DNA of 64,000 bases from positions 62,001-126,000 of the forward strand of contig NZ_CADFDU010000012.1 of assembly GCF_902833045.1 (NCBI RefSeq), in the 5' to 3' direction. A model generated the notes under the pieces. That model made no database searches, had not been told where the DNA came from, and saw only the letters and a list, made by a program, of their open reading frames with translations. This stretch comes from Burkholderia sp. BCC0322. Its GTDB lineage: Bacteria; Pseudomonadota; Gammaproteobacteria; Burkholderiales; Burkholderiaceae. A program made the position numbers and the translations under genes. Below, piece by piece: positions 1 to 9,833 of the stretch; position 1 is the first letter of the stretch, and every line of letters begins with the position of its first letter.

Positions 1-77
1 CCGTCGAAGAGCGGCAGATCCATCTGGCGATGATCGAGGGCCACGACGGCAGGCCGTGGCCGCGGACGCTGTTTCAT
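1..77 (-). CDS. N-terminus of a probable YgjP/M48-type metallohydrolase (runs off the window)
   Basis: Only the first 25 codons are present; the gene leaves the window at its low-coordinate end. The ATG at 77 is preceded by a purine-rich stretch. The peptide is basic and proline-rich and then contains QMDLPLF. In Burkholderia a zinc metallohydrolase of the YgjP/DUF45 family commonly follows plsC; the family name here rests on that synteny only, since the catalytic HEXXH region is outside the window. QMDLPLF resembles the QL(S/D)LPLF sliding-clamp-binding peptide (see findings). Confidence 0.45.
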   Translation of the reverse strand, partial: MKQRPRPRPAVVALDHRQMDLPLFD

Positions 78-123
78 CAGTTCGCTTCTTTTTGTCGTAC
101 GCAACGGCTGCAACCTGGAGGCG

Positions 124-888
124 TCAGACTCGCGCGGCATCGCGCGTGCCGGCATTGCCCGCCTGGCGATACGAATCCGGATCGATCCGGCGCATTTCCG
201 CTTCGATCCATGCTTCGACCTGCGAGTTCAATGCATCGGGCGTCAGCCCCTCGCTGGGGATCGGCTTGCCGATCGACACGGTGACGACGCCCGGGAATTT
301 CGTGAACGAGTTGCGCGGCCACACCCGACCTGCATTGTGCGCGATCGGCACGACGGGTGCGCCGGTTTCGATCGCGAAGCGCGCGCCGCCCGTCTTGTAC
401 TTGCCCTGCTTGCCGACCGGCGTGCGCGTGCCTTCCGGGAACATGATCATCCATGCGCCCTCCGACAGGCGCTTCTTGCCCTGGCGGATCACCGAAGCGA
501 ACGCGTTCTTGCCTTCCTTGCGGTTGATGTTGACCATGTGCAGCAGCCCGAGCGCCCAGCCGAAGAACGGCACGTACAGCAGCTCGCGCTTGAACACGTA
601 GCAGAGCGGCTTCGGCATCAGCGCGGGAAACGCGAGCGTCTCCCACGCGGACTGGTGCTTCGACAGCAGCACGGCCGGGCCGTCGGGCAGGTTCTCGAAC
701 CCTTCGATCCGGTAGCGGATGCCGTTCAGCCAGCGCACGACCCACAGCGTCGACTTGCACCAGCCGGCCGCCATCCAGTAGCGCGCGTCGGGGCGCATGA
801 ACGGAAAGGCGATGAAGCACGCGGTGGCGTACGGCACCGTATACAGGATGAAATAGATCAGCAGCAGCAGGGAGCGGACGAAGCGCAT
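124..888 (-). CDS. plsC: 1-acyl-sn-glycerol-3-phosphate acyltransferase
   Basis: A 254-residue membrane acyltransferase that adds the second acyl chain to lysophosphatidic acid, giving phosphatidic acid for phospholipid synthesis. The N-terminus (MRFVRSLLLLIYFILY) is a transmembrane anchor. The catalytic block reads SKHQSAWET, an HX4E form of the usual HX4D motif as seen in other beta-proteobacterial PlsC enzymes, followed by the phosphate-binding FPEGTR and a PVVPIAHN block. The frame is open further upstream, but the ATG at 888 gives the normal family length and places the hydrophobic segment at the start. It follows gmhB by 43 bases in what looks like a glyQ-glyS-gmhB-plsC transcription unit. 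Confidence 0.95.
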   Translation of the reverse strand: MRFVRSLLLLIYFILYTVPYATACFIAFPFMRPDARYWMAAGWCKSTLWVVRWLNGIRYRIEGFENLPDGPAVLLSKHQSAWETLAFPALMPKPLCYVFKRELLYVPFFGWALGLLHMVNINRKEGKNAFASVIRQGKKRLSEGAWMIMFPEGTRTPVGKQGKYKTGGARFAIETGAPVVPIAHNAGRVWPRNSFTKFPGVVTVSIGKPIPSEGLTPDALNSQVEAWIEAEMRRIDPDSYRQAGNAGTRDAARV

Positions 889-931
889 CGGCGTAAGTCT
901 GGCGTTAGGGAGGATGCGCGCGGCGGCTGCA

Positions 932-1495
932 TCACTCGTGTTCGTGTGAAAGGAAATCGAGCGCGAACGCGCGCAGGTCGTCATGGACCTTCGTGCCGGG
1001 CGGCAGGTTGCCGGCGGCGAGCGTCTTCTTGCCCTTGCCGGTGAGCACGAGGTGCGGCTGGAAGCCGACCGCGACGCCGGCCTGCAGGTCGCGCAGCGAA
1101 TCGCCGACGACCGGCGTGTGACCGGGATCGATCTCGAAGCGCTCGGCGATCATCTGCATCATGCCGGGTTTCGGCTTGCGGCAGTCGCAGTGATCCTCGG
1201 CCGTGTGCGGGCAGAAGAACACCGCGTCGACACGTGCGCCGACCGAGGCCGCCGCGCGATGCATCTTCAGATGCATCTCGTTGAGCGCGGCCATGTCGAA
1301 CAGCCCGCGACCGATGCCGGACTGGTTGGTCGCGACGACCACGCGATAACCCGCGTGGTTGAGCCGGGCGATCGCCTCGAGGGCGCCGGGCAGCGCGATC
1401 CATTCGTCGGGCGTCTTGATGAACGCATCCGAATCGACGTTGATCACGCCGTCCCGGTCGAGGACGACGAGCTTTCGGTTGGGGCTGGTCGGCAT
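932..1495 (-). CDS. gmhB: D-glycero-beta-D-manno-heptose-1,7-bisphosphate 7-phosphatase
   Basis: A 187-residue HAD phosphatase that removes the C7 phosphate during ADP-heptose synthesis for the LPS inner core. The nucleophile loop is LDRDGVIN (DxDx motif) near residue 13, the threonine motif sits in VVATNQSGIGRG, and the zinc-binding loop typical of GmhB is visible as CPH...CDC (residues about 96-109), followed by KPKPGM and VGDSLRDLQAG. Length matches the family. It lies 10 bases downstream of glyS and is probably co-transcribed with it. Confidence 0.96.
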   Translation of the reverse strand: MPTSPNRKLVVLDRDGVINVDSDAFIKTPDEWIALPGALEAIARLNHAGYRVVVATNQSGIGRGLFDMAALNEMHLKMHRAAASVGARVDAVFFCPHTAEDHCDCRKPKPGMMQMIAERFEIDPGHTPVVGDSLRDLQAGVAVGFQPHLVLTGKGKKTLAAGNLPPGTKVHDDLRAFALDFLSHEHE

Positions 1496-1505
1496 CGTGA
1501 GGCCC

Positions 1506-3605
1506 TTATGCGGCGAGCTTCGAGATGTCGGCGACGCAGTTCATCTGCTGGTGCAGCGCGGACAGCAGTGCGAGACGGTTCGCGCGCAGTGCCGGATCTT
1601 CCGCGTTGACCATCACGTCGTTGAAGAACGTGTCGACCGGCACGCGCAGCGCGGCGAGCGCCGACAGCGCGCCCGTGTACGCACGCGCCTCGAGCTGCGA
1701 CTGCACGTGCGGCGTCACGGCCGCGAGTTGCTCGTGCAGCGCCTTCTCGGCGGCTTCGACGAGCAGCGCCGGCTGCACCGCGCCGTTCGCGCCGCCTTCC
1801 GACTTCTTCAGGATGTTCGAGATCCGCTTGTTCGCGGCCGCGAGCGCTTCCGCTTCCACGAGGTGCGTGAATTCGCGCACCGCGTCGAGGCGTGCGACGA
1901 GATCGTCGATGCGCGTCGGGTTCAAGCTCAGCACCGCGTCGATTTCACCGGCCGAATAGCCGCGCTCGCGCAGCAGGCCGCGCAGGCGGTCCATGAAGAA
2001 CGCGAGAATCGCATCGGTCGATTCGGCCACGCCCGGCACGCCTTCGAAGCGCGCGTGGGCCGTGCGCAGCAGCGACACGAGATCGAGCGGCAGCTGCTTC
2101 TCGAGCAGCAGGCGCAGCACGCCGAGCGCGTGACGGCGCAGTGCGAACGGATCCTTCTCGCCGGTCGGCGCGAGGCCGATGCCCCAGATGCCGACGATCG
2201 TCTCGAGCTTGTCGGCGAGCGCGACGGCGGTCGACACGGGCGTGGTCGGCAGTGCGTCGCCGGAGAAGCGCGGCTGGTAGTGCTCGGCGCACGCGAGCGC
2301 GACGTCGTCGGCTTCGCCGTCGTGGCGCGCGTAGTACGTGCCCATCGTGCCCTGCAGCTCCGGGAACTCGCCGACCATGTCGGTCAGCAGGTCGGCCTTC
2401 GCGAGGCGCGCGGCGCGCTTCGCGAGCGTGGCGTCGGCGCCGATCGCGGGCGCGATCTCGCCGGCCAGCGCTTCGAGGCGCTCGACGCGTGCGAGCGCCG
2501 ATCCGAGCTTGTTGTGATACACGACGTTTGCAAGCTGCGGCACGCGGTCGGCGAGCGGCTTCTTCTTGTCCTGCTCGAAGAAGAACTTCGCATCGGCGAG
2601 GCGCGGGCGCACGACGCGCTCGTTGCCTTCGATGATCTCGCCCGGCGTCTTCGTCTCGATGTTCGACACGATCAGGAAGCGCGAGCGCAGCTTGCCGCCG
2701 ACGTCGGTCAGCGCGAAGTACTTCTGGTTCGTCTGCATCGTGAGGATCAGGCATTCCTGCGGGACCTGCAGGAATTCGTCCTCGAAGCGGCACGGGTAGA
2801 CGACCGGCCATTCGACCAGCGACGTCACTTCGTCGAGCAGCGACTCGGGCATCACGACGGTATCGCCGTTCGCGTGTTCGTTCAGTTGCGTGCGGATCGT
2901 TTCGCGGCGATCGGCGAAGTGCGCGATCACGCGGCCCTTGTCGCGCAGCGTGTCGGCGTACGCGCGCGCATGCTGGATCACGACGAGGCCGTCGGACAGG
3001 AAGCGGTGGCCGAGCGTGGTGTCGCCGGCATCGACGCCGAATGCGGTGACGGGCACGATGCGATCGTCGTGCAGCACCGTCAGGCGATGCACCGGGCGCA
3101 CGAACTTCACGTCGGAGCCGTCCGGGCGCTGGTAGGTCATGAACTTCGGGATCGGCAGCTTCGCGAGCGTTTCGTCGAGCGCAGCCTGCAGCCCGTCGGC
3201 GAGCGTCGCACCGGCTGCCGAATAGTTGATGAAGAACGCTTCGGCCTTGCCGTCCTGCGCGCGCTCGAGATCGGCGATCGACAGGTTCGGGTGGCCGAGC
3301 GCCGCGAGCTTCTTCGCGAGCGGGGCCGTGGGCTTGCCTTCGGCGTCGAGCGCGACCGACACGGGCAGGACCTTTTCGCGGACCTGCTTGTCAGGCGCGA
3401 CGGCGCGCACGTTCTGCACGACGACGGCGAGGCGGCGCGGTGTGGCGTAGCGTTCGAACACGAGTTCGCCTTCGACGAGGTCGCGCGCCGCGAGGCGTTG
3501 CGCAAGACCTTCGGCGAATGCGTCGCCGAGGCGCGCGAGGGCCTTCGGCGGCAGTTCTTCGGTCAGCAGCTCGACGAGCAGGGGGGCGGGATGATTGTGC
3601 GTCAT
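1506..3605 (-). CDS. glyS: Glycyl-tRNA synthetase beta subunit
   Basis: A 699-residue beta subunit of the alpha2beta2 bacterial glycyl-tRNA synthetase. It starts [15 protein letters not shown], the diagnostic N-terminus of GlyS, and contains the FIEEGNERV-like block ([19 protein letters not shown]), the [13 protein letters not shown] region of the HD-like domain, and the [13 protein letters not shown] region before the C-terminal anticodon-binding domain. It begins 22 bases after glyQ ends, in the normal subunit order. Confidence 0.97.
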   Translation of the reverse strand: MTHNHPAPLLVELLTEELPPKALARLGDAFAEGLAQRLAARDLVEGELVFERYATPRRLAVVVQNVRAVAPDKQVREKVLPVSVALDAEGKPTAPLAKKLAALGHPNLSIADLERAQDGKAEAFFINYSAAGATLADGLQAALDETLAKLPIPKFMTYQRPDGSDVKFVRPVHRLTVLHDDRIVPVTAFGVDAGDTTLGHRFLSDGLVVIQHARAYADTLRDKGRVIAHFADRRETIRTQLNEHANGDTVVMPESLLDEVTSLVEWPVVYPCRFEDEFLQVPQECLILTMQTNQKYFALTDVGGKLRSRFLIVSNIETKTPGEIIEGNERVVRPRLADAKFFFEQDKKKPLADRVPQLANVVYHNKLGSALARVERLEALAGEIAPAIGADATLAKRAARLAKADLLTDMVGEFPELQGTMGTYYARHDGEADDVALACAEHYQPRFSGDALPTTPVSTAVALADKLETIVGIWGIGLAPTGEKDPFALRRHALGVLRLLLEKQLPLDLVSLLRTAHARFEGVPGVAESTDAILAFFMDRLRGLLRERGYSAGEIDAVLSLNPTRIDDLVARLDAVREFTHLVEAEALAAANKRISNILKKSEGGANGAVQPALLVEAAEKALHEQLAAVTPHVQSQLEARAYTGALSALAALRVPVDTFFNDVMVNAEDPALRANRLALLSALHQQMNCVADISKLAA

Positions 3606-3627
3606 GTTTGGAGGAAATCTCGTCTCG

Positions 3628-4632
3628 TCAGACCTGGTCGATGTTGCGTTCGACCTTGAGCGGCGGCACCCACGCCGGTTGCGCGGCGTCCTGGGCGTCG
3701 GTGGTGAGGCCCGGCACGCCCGGCGGGTTGCCGAGCATCGGGAAGCCGAGCTTCTCGCGCGAGTCGTAGTAGGCCTGCGCGACGAGACGCGACAGCGCGC
3801 GGATGCGGCCGATGTATGCCGCGCGCTCGGTCACCGAGATCGCGCCGCGCGCATCGAGCAGGTTGAACGTGTGGCCGGCCTTCAGCACGAGCTCGTACGC
3901 GGGCAGCGCGAGCTGCGCGTCGATCATCTTCTTCGCTTCCGCCTCGTAGCTGTTGAAGAACGTGAACAGCAGGTCGACGTTCGCGTGCTCGAAGTTGTAG
4001 GTCGACTGCTCGACCTCGTTCTGGTGGTAGACGTCGCCGTACGACAGGCGGCGCAGCTCGGGGCCGTTCGGGCCGTGCTCTTCCCACTCGGTCCACACGA
4101 GGTCGTACACGTTCTCGACCTTCTGCAGGTACATCGCGAGGCGCTCGAGGCCGTACGTGATTTCGCCGAGCACGGGTTTGCATTCGAGGCCGCCGACCTC
4201 CTGGAAATACGTGAACTGCGTGACTTCCATCCCGTTCAGCCACACTTCCCAACCGAGGCCCCACGCGCCGAGCGTCGGGTTTTCCCAGTCGTCCTCGACA
4301 AAGCGCACGTCGTTCTGCTTCAGGTCGAAGCCGAGCGCTTCGAGCGAGCCGAGGTACAGGTCGAGGATGTTTTCCGGCGCCGGCTTGAGCACGACCTGGT
4401 ACTGGTAGTAGTGCTGCAGGCGGTTCGGGTTCTCGCCGTAGCGGCCGTCCTTCGGGCGGCGCGACGGCTGCACGTACGCGGCGCGCCACGGCTCGGGGCC
4501 GACCGCGCGCAGGAACGTGTGGACGTGCGACGTGCCCGCGCCGACTTCCATGTCGATGGGCTGGAGCAGGGCGCAACCCTGCTTGTCCCAGTAGGACTGC
4601 AGCGTCAGGATGATTTGCTGAAACGTAAGCAT
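3628..4632 (-). CDS. glyQ: Glycyl-tRNA synthetase alpha subunit
   Basis: A 334-residue class II aminoacyl-tRNA synthetase subunit that makes glycyl-adenylate and, with GlyS, glycyl-tRNA. The sequence is near the family consensus: [17 protein letters not shown] at the start, [31 protein letters not shown] and [16 protein letters not shown]. Residues after about 300 form a slightly extended tail with [17 protein letters not shown]. It is the first gene of the glyQ-glyS-gmhB-plsC unit, and its start faces the divergent gene at 4954. Confidence 0.97.
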   Translation of the reverse strand: MLTFQQIILTLQSYWDKQGCALLQPIDMEVGAGTSHVHTFLRAVGPEPWRAAYVQPSRRPKDGRYGENPNRLQHYYQYQVVLKPAPENILDLYLGSLEALGFDLKQNDVRFVEDDWENPTLGAWGLGWEVWLNGMEVTQFTYFQEVGGLECKPVLGEITYGLERLAMYLQKVENVYDLVWTEWEEHGPNGPELRRLSYGDVYHQNEVEQSTYNFEHANVDLLFTFFNSYEAEAKKMIDAQLALPAYELVLKAGHTFNLLDARGAISVTERAAYIGRIRALSRLVAQAYYDSREKLGFPMLGNPPGVPGLTTDAQDAAQPAWVPPLKVERNIDQV

Positions 4633-4953
4633 GAAGAGCCTTCGTGGCGCTGGCGCTCCGTTGCGGGCGGCGCTCCGGGCGGGGCCCGGAGGGTCGGCTC
4701 GCGCGGCGGCGCGGCTTGTTAGTGTGCTGAAACGCGTAATTTTACCGGATCGGCGAGCGGATGCGGCCGGAACGCGGGCGGGCGCACCGCCGGCACCGTT
4801 CCGGCGGCCTGCACGGGCGTGACCGGCGCGCGCCGGGCGGCCGCGCGCGGCCTGTCGAGACGCGCATGCCGCGCGGCTTCGCGCGGGCGTTAAGATGCGC
4901 GTATTGCGGTGCGCGCGACGCGTGCCGCGCCACCGCTAGCCGATCTCGACTGC

Positions 4954-6609
4954 ATGGACGATTCGACCGACATCCTCATTCCGCTCCTCCCGCCGTTCCT
5001 CGCAATGCTCGGGCAGGCCGCCGATGCGCAGGCGCGCGGCGAGCACGCCGCGCACGATCTGTGGCTTGCCGCCGCCGCGCACCTGCATGCGGTCGACGCC
5101 GATGCGCTCGCGCAACTCACCGGCGCGCTCGTCGCGCGGCAGCGTACGGCCGATGCGATCGCGCTCGCCGAATGCGCGGCGCGTGTCCAGCCGGGCGCGA
5201 CCGCGCACTTCAATCACGGCTACGCGCTGCAGATGGCGGGCCGGCACGCGGATGCCGTGGCGCCGTATCGCGCAGCACTGGCGCTCGATGCCGACCGGCC
5301 ATCGCTGCGCAACAACCTCGCCATCGCGCTGCGGCTGTCGGGCAGTGACCGCGCGGAGGAGGTTGCGCTGCTCGAAGCGGCCGTGCGCTTCGATCCACGC
5401 GACGTGCAGGCGTGGATCAACCTCGTCGTCGCGCGGATCGCGACCCACGACCTGGACGCCGCACTCGCGTGCACGGCGCGGCTCGTCGAGCTCGCGCCCG
5501 ACAACGCGCTCGCGATGAACAACGTCGCGCTGGCGATGAAGGAGGCGCAGCGCTGGGACGACGCCGAGCGCTACGCGGCGCGCGCGTGCGAGCTGGCGCC
5601 CGACGACGCGTCGTACCGTTTCAACCTGGCGATCATCCAGCTCGTGCGCGGCAACTTCGCAGCCGGCTGGCGCGGCCACGAGGCGCGCTGGGACGGCGCG
5701 GGCGAGTTGCGCGGCCGCCGGCCGGTGCTGCCTGGCCCGCGCTGGCAGGGCGAGCCGCTCGCCGGCAAGACGCTGCTCGTGTGGGGCGAGCAGGGGCTCG
5801 GCGACGTGCTGCAGTTCTGCCGCTTCGTCGCGCCGCTCGCCGAGCGCGTGCATCGCGAGGGCGGCCGGCTCATCTGGAATACGTTCCCGCTGGTGGGCAC
5901 GCTGATGCAGCGCAGCCTCGGCGCGCATGCGGATGCGTTCAGTGCGGGCGGCGGCGTCGAATTGCTGCCCGCCTTCGACTACGAAGTACCGCTGATCGGC
6001 CTGCCGCTGATGCTCGGCATGGAGGCGTCGACGCTCGCGTCGTCGGTGCCGTACCTGCGGGCCGATCCGTCCGCGCGCGATGCGTGGCGCGCGCGACTCG
6101 CGGGCGAGCGCCGGCTGAAGGTCGGGCTCGTGTGGACGGGCAGCGCGGGGCACCAGCGCAATCCGTTCCGGCGCGTCGGGCTCGAGCGCTATACCGACGC
6201 GTTCCGCGGAATCGACGGCGTGGCGTTCTATTCGTTGCAACCGGGTGCGCAGGCGGATGTCGCGGCGGCGCGCGCGGCCGGCTTCGCGATCGAGGATTTC
6301 ACGGCGGAACTAACGAGCTTCGACGATACGGCCGCGTTCATCGGCGCGCTGGATCTCGTGATCACCGTGTGCACGTCGGTCGCGCACCTGGCGGGTGCGC
6401 TCGGCGCGCGCACCTGGGTGCTGCTCGACGTGAATCCGCACTGGCCGTGGCTGCTCGAACGCAACGACAGCCCGTGGTACCCGACGGCGACGCTGTACCG
6501 GCAACCCGTGTTCGGCGCATGGGAGCCGGTGATGGAGGCCGTGGGCCGCGACCTGCGACGCCTGGCCGCGCAGCCGGCTCAATCGGTGGAGTCGTCCCGC
6601 CAGGCCTGA
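4954..6609 (+). CDS. TPR-repeat protein with a C-terminal glycosyltransferase-like domain
   Basis: A 551-residue protein. Residues about 20-250 are tandem TPR units (for example ARVQPGATAHFNHGYALQMA and AVRFDPRDVQAWINL). After a WRGHEARWDG linker the C-terminal half resembles the GT9/GT41-like fold, with WGEQGLGDVLQFCRF, KVGLVWTGSAGHQRNPFR and DLVITVCTSVAHLAGALG. Proteins of this design are usually putative O-linked glycosyltransferases or surface-glycan enzymes; substrate cannot be predicted. The ATG at 4954 is chosen over an in-frame GTG at 4909 because the upstream stretch is low-complexity. It is the only plus-strand gene in the first 15 kb and separates lnt from glyQ. Confidence 0.85.
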   Translation: MDDSTDILIPLLPPFLAMLGQAADAQARGEHAAHDLWLAAAAHLHAVDADALAQLTGALVARQRTADAIALAECAARVQPGATAHFNHGYALQMAGRHADAVAPYRAALALDADRPSLRNNLAIALRLSGSDRAEEVALLEAAVRFDPRDVQAWINLVVARIATHDLDAALACTARLVELAPDNALAMNNVALAMKEAQRWDDAERYAARACELAPDDASYRFNLAIIQLVRGNFAAGWRGHEARWDGAGELRGRRPVLPGPRWQGEPLAGKTLLVWGEQGLGDVLQFCRFVAPLAERVHREGGRLIWNTFPLVGTLMQRSLGAHADAFSAGGGVELLPAFDYEVPLIGLPLMLGMEASTLASSVPYLRADPSARDAWRARLAGERRLKVGLVWTGSAGHQRNPFRRVGLERYTDAFRGIDGVAFYSLQPGAQADVAAARAAGFAIEDFTAELTSFDDTAAFIGALDLVITVCTSVAHLAGALGARTWVLLDVNPHWPWLLERNDSPWYPTATLYRQPVFGAWEPVMEAVGRDLRRLAAQPAQSVESSRQA

Positions 6610-6697
6610 GCGGCCGGCCGGTTCGCGGCCGGGGGCCGCCGCTGCATGCTGCATTGGGCGGCGGCCGCCACGCACTGCGCAGCGGCCGCCCGTCACG

Positions 6698-8386
6698 TCA
6701 TTCCGGCTCGCCGTCGCCGTTCTTTTTGCCGTTGCGGCGGCGCAGCCCGGGGCCGAACGTGAAGCCGAACGCAAGCAGCACGAGCGACACCGCGAGCACG
6801 AGGTTGTTGCCGCTCGTCACGTAGGGCGTGAAGCCGCTCGTGCCTTCGATCCGCACGTCGAGCGAGCCGATCGTGAACGGCTTCAACTGGCCGAGCACGC
6901 GGCCGTGCGCATCGATCGCGGCCGTCATCCCCGTGTTGGTCGAGCGCAGCATCGGCCGGCCCGTCTCGAGCGAGCGCATCCGCGCGATCTGCAGGTGCTG
7001 GTCGAGCGCGATCGTGTCGCCGAACCACGCGAGGTTCGTCACGTTGACGAGCACGCCCGGCGGCTGCGGATTGTCTCGGATCGTCGCGGCGATCTCCTCG
7101 CCGAACAAGTCCTCGTAGCAGATGTCGGCCATCACGGGCTGGTTGTGCACGAGGAACGGCTTCTGCACGGGGGCGCCGCGCGCGAAGTCGCCGAGCGGCA
7201 TCTTCATCAGGTCGACGAACCACCGGAAGCCCCACGGGATGAATTCGCCGAAGGGCACGAGATGGTGCTTGTCGTAGTGATAGATGTCGCGCGAGTTCGG
7301 CGTCACGCCGTACAGGCTGTTCGTATAGTCGACGTAGTGGCCGTCCTCGGTCACCGATGCGCCGACCGCGCCGAACAGCACGGCCGAGCCCGTCGTGTCG
7401 CTGAACTTGCGGATCGCGACGGCGAACGGCTCGGGCAGCTCCTGGATCATCACCGCGATCGCGGTTTCGGGTGTGACGATCAGGTCGGCCGGCTTCTCGA
7501 CGATCATCTGCGTGTACATCTTGATCGCCGCGTCGATGCCCGCTTCCTCGAACTTGATGTCCTGCTTCACGTTGCCTTGCAGCAGCCGCACGGTGAGCGG
7601 CTTGTTTGCGGGCACCGTCCACGTGACCTGCGACAGGCCGAGACCGGCCGCGATCAGCGCGACCGCGATGCCGGCCGGCGCGGCGATGCGCATGCGCGCA
7701 TTGCCGGCGTGGGGTTCGGCAAGCGGCGACGGCCGGGCGGCGGCGAGCGCCTGCACGACGAGCGCGGTGAACAGCGCGAGCACCCAAGCGATCCCGTACA
7801 CGCCGGCGACCGGCGCGAAGCCCGCGAACGGGCCGTCGACCTGTGGATAGCCGCTGGCGAGCCACGGAAAGCCGGTGAACATGGTGCCGCGCAGCCATTC
7901 GCCGAGTGCCCATGCACTCGCGAACGCGAATGCGCCGTGCCAGGTCGGCGAGAACGGCCGCGGGTCGGGCGTGCGGCGATGCCACGCATGGCCCGCGCAG
8001 AACGACCACAGCCCGGCGGAGAACGCCGGGTATAGCGACAGGTACAGCGAGAACAGCACGAGCGCGCCGCCCGCGAGCGGCGCGGCCATCTCGCCGTACA
8101 CGTGCATGCTGATGTAGAGCCACCAGATGCCGGTGATGAAGTTGCCGAAGCCGAACGCGCCACCGGTGAGCGCGGCGCCGCGCCAGCTTGCGGTGCGCGT
8201 GAGCTGCGCGAAAAACCAGACGAATACGACGAGTTGCAGCCAGCCGCCATGCGGCGTCGGTGCGAAGCTGAGCGTATTGGCTGCGCCGGCGAGCAGCGCG
8301 GCCGGGTAGTGCCAGCGCGGCAGCGCGCGGCCGGGTGCCGGCGCGAAAAGGCCGCCAGCCGGGCGGGACAGGATCGGATCGTCCAT
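6698..8386 (-). CDS. lnt: Apolipoprotein N-acyltransferase
   Basis: A 562-residue inner-membrane enzyme that transfers an acyl chain from phospholipid to the N-terminal cysteine of lipoproteins. Several hydrophobic helices fill the first half (FAPTPHGGWLQLVVFVWFFAQL and onward) and a carbon-nitrogen hydrolase domain follows. The catalytic triad is visible as Glu in VTPETAIAV, Lys in YDKHHLVPFGEF and Cys in ADICYEDLFGE. A final helix (NNLVLAVSLVLLAFGFTFG) anchors the C-terminus. Start at ATG 8386, 52 bases after corC ends. The corC-lnt pairing matches E. coli ybeX-lnt. Confidence 0.96.
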   Translation of the reverse strand: MDDPILSRPAGGLFAPAPGRALPRWHYPAALLAGAANTLSFAPTPHGGWLQLVVFVWFFAQLTRTASWRGAALTGGAFGFGNFITGIWWLYISMHVYGEMAAPLAGGALVLFSLYLSLYPAFSAGLWSFCAGHAWHRRTPDPRPFSPTWHGAFAFASAWALGEWLRGTMFTGFPWLASGYPQVDGPFAGFAPVAGVYGIAWVLALFTALVVQALAAARPSPLAEPHAGNARMRIAAPAGIAVALIAAGLGLSQVTWTVPANKPLTVRLLQGNVKQDIKFEEAGIDAAIKMYTQMIVEKPADLIVTPETAIAVMIQELPEPFAVAIRKFSDTTGSAVLFGAVGASVTEDGHYVDYTNSLYGVTPNSRDIYHYDKHHLVPFGEFIPWGFRWFVDLMKMPLGDFARGAPVQKPFLVHNQPVMADICYEDLFGEEIAATIRDNPQPPGVLVNVTNLAWFGDTIALDQHLQIARMRSLETGRPMLRSTNTGMTAAIDAHGRVLGQLKPFTIGSLDVRIEGTSGFTPYVTSGNNLVLAVSLVLLAFGFTFGPGLRRRNGKKNGDGEPE

Positions 8387-8438
8387 GTGAAGCGAAAGTG
8401 GGCGAGCGGTTGTGGAACGCGCGGCTGGCGCGCGACGG

Positions 8439-9326
8439 TCAGTCCTCGTGCGAGGCTTCGGCGCGACGGCTGGCGAGCGGATTGCGGCGCACCAGCAGCA
8501 CGTGGACCTGGCGCGCATCGCCGCGCTGGATCTCGAACACGAGGTTGCCGAGCTGCAGCTTTTCGCCGCGATGCGGGACGCGGCCGAAATGATGCGTGAT
8601 CAGCCCGCCGATCGTGTCGACTTCGTCGTCGGGGAAATCGGTGCCGAACGTCTCGTTGAACTGTTCGATCTCGGTGAGCGCACGCACGCGGTAGCGGCCA
8701 TCTGGCCCCGAGATGATGTTGCCGGCTTCCTCGTCGAAGTCGTATTCGTCCTCGATGTCGCCGACGATCTGTTCGAGCACGTCCTCGATCGTGATCAGGC
8801 CCGCGACGCCGCCGTATTCGTCGACGACGATCGCGAGGTGATTGCGGTTCACGCGGAAGTCGTGCAACAGCACGTTCAGGCGCTTCGACTCGGGAATGAA
8901 CACGGCCGGGCGCAGCATCCCGCGCACGTCGAATTCCTCTTCGGCATAGAAACGCAGCAGATCCTTCGCGAGCAGCACGCCGATGACGTTGTCGCGGTTC
9001 TCCTCGTACACGGGGTAGCGCGAGTGCGCCTTCTCGAGGACGAACGGGATGAAATCTTCAGGCTTGTCGGCGATGTTGATCGCGTCCATCTGTGCGCGCG
9101 GCACCATGATGTCGCGTGCGCACAGGTCGGATACCTGGAAAACGCCTTCGATCATCGACAGCGAATCGGCGTCGATCAGGTTGCGCTCGTGGGCGTCCTG
9201 GAGGATTTCCAGCAGCTCGCCGCGGGATTCGGGCTCGGGCGAGATGAAGTCGGTCAGGCGTTCGAGCAGCGAACGCTTTTCTTGCGGTTTGTCGGTTGGC
9301 TTACGACTGGGATACGAATCGTTCAT
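8439..9326 (-). CDS. corC: CBS-domain protein of the CorC/YbeX (HlyC/CorC) family
   Basis: A 295-residue cytosolic protein with two CBS motifs (about residues 70-205, including DIMVPRAQMDAI and HLAIVVDEYGGVAGLITIED) and a C-terminal transporter-associated CorC_HlyC domain (about 215-285, DEVDTIGGLITHHFGRVP). YbeX/CorC proteins are linked to magnesium and cobalt efflux and to ribosome metabolism; the exact role here is not shown by sequence. It sits in the conserved miaB-phoH-ybeY-corC-lnt block, all on the minus strand. Confidence 0.94.
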   Translation of the reverse strand: MNDSYPSRKPTDKPQEKRSLLERLTDFISPEPESRGELLEILQDAHERNLIDADSLSMIEGVFQVSDLCARDIMVPRAQMDAINIADKPEDFIPFVLEKAHSRYPVYEENRDNVIGVLLAKDLLRFYAEEEFDVRGMLRPAVFIPESKRLNVLLHDFRVNRNHLAIVVDEYGGVAGLITIEDVLEQIVGDIEDEYDFDEEAGNIISGPDGRYRVRALTEIEQFNETFGTDFPDDEVDTIGGLITHHFGRVPHRGEKLQLGNLVFEIQRGDARQVHVLLVRRNPLASRRAEASHED

Positions 9327-9619
9327 GGTGGTGCGCCCGGGTCATGCCGGAGCGCGCTGTCACGGAGTAGGCAAGGATACACCAAGGGCACGACGCGCCC
9401 GTGTCACACCGGCCGTACGGCCAGGGTGGGCAGCTCGCGCGGGCCCGCTTGCGGACGGCCGCACCGGGCGACGTCGTCCTCGCGTCCATCCTATCCCAGA
9501 AAAGGGCGGCGGCGCACCAGTGGCCAAAAAACGGGTGCGGGAAGCGCGGGGAGGCGGTCGGCCAATGGGGCGGCGTGACGGCGGCATTCTGCCGCATGCG
9601 GGCGCCGTCGGGCCGCGGA

Positions 9620-9769
9620 TCAGAACCGCAGGCCGGTCGAGCAGCCGCCGGCAGCCGCGCCGTTGGTCGCGGCGCCACCGCAACCGATGATTCCGCAGCC
9701 GGACAGCGCGACGCTCGCGGCGACGAGTAGCGCGGCGACCTTGCAGCGCGACCAGTTGGACGGTTTCAT
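9620..9769 (-). CDS. Small lipoprotein (49 residues)
   Basis: A short gene with ATG at 9769, preceded by a clear Shine-Dalgarno (GAGGAGAT, 8 bases upstream). The product has a positively charged start (MKPSNWSRCK), a hydrophobic segment and the lipobox LSGC, so the mature part is only about 25 residues, starting CGIIGCGGAATNGAAAGG and ending in LRF. It contains two more cysteines. Function unknown. It lies between the chaC-like gene and corC in the same direction, 64 bases after the former. Confidence 0.72.
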   Translation of the reverse strand: MKPSNWSRCKVAALLVAASVALSGCGIIGCGGAATNGAAAGGCSTGLRF

Positions 9770-9833
9770 CGGTCATCTCCTCGTTCGAACGGGCGAGTGG
9801 CGCGGCGCGCGGCAAGCCGGGCGCCGCGTTGCG

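Noticed and set aside
1359-3659. 766-codon open frame antisense to glyS
   Set aside because: Antisense shadow of a well-supported gene.
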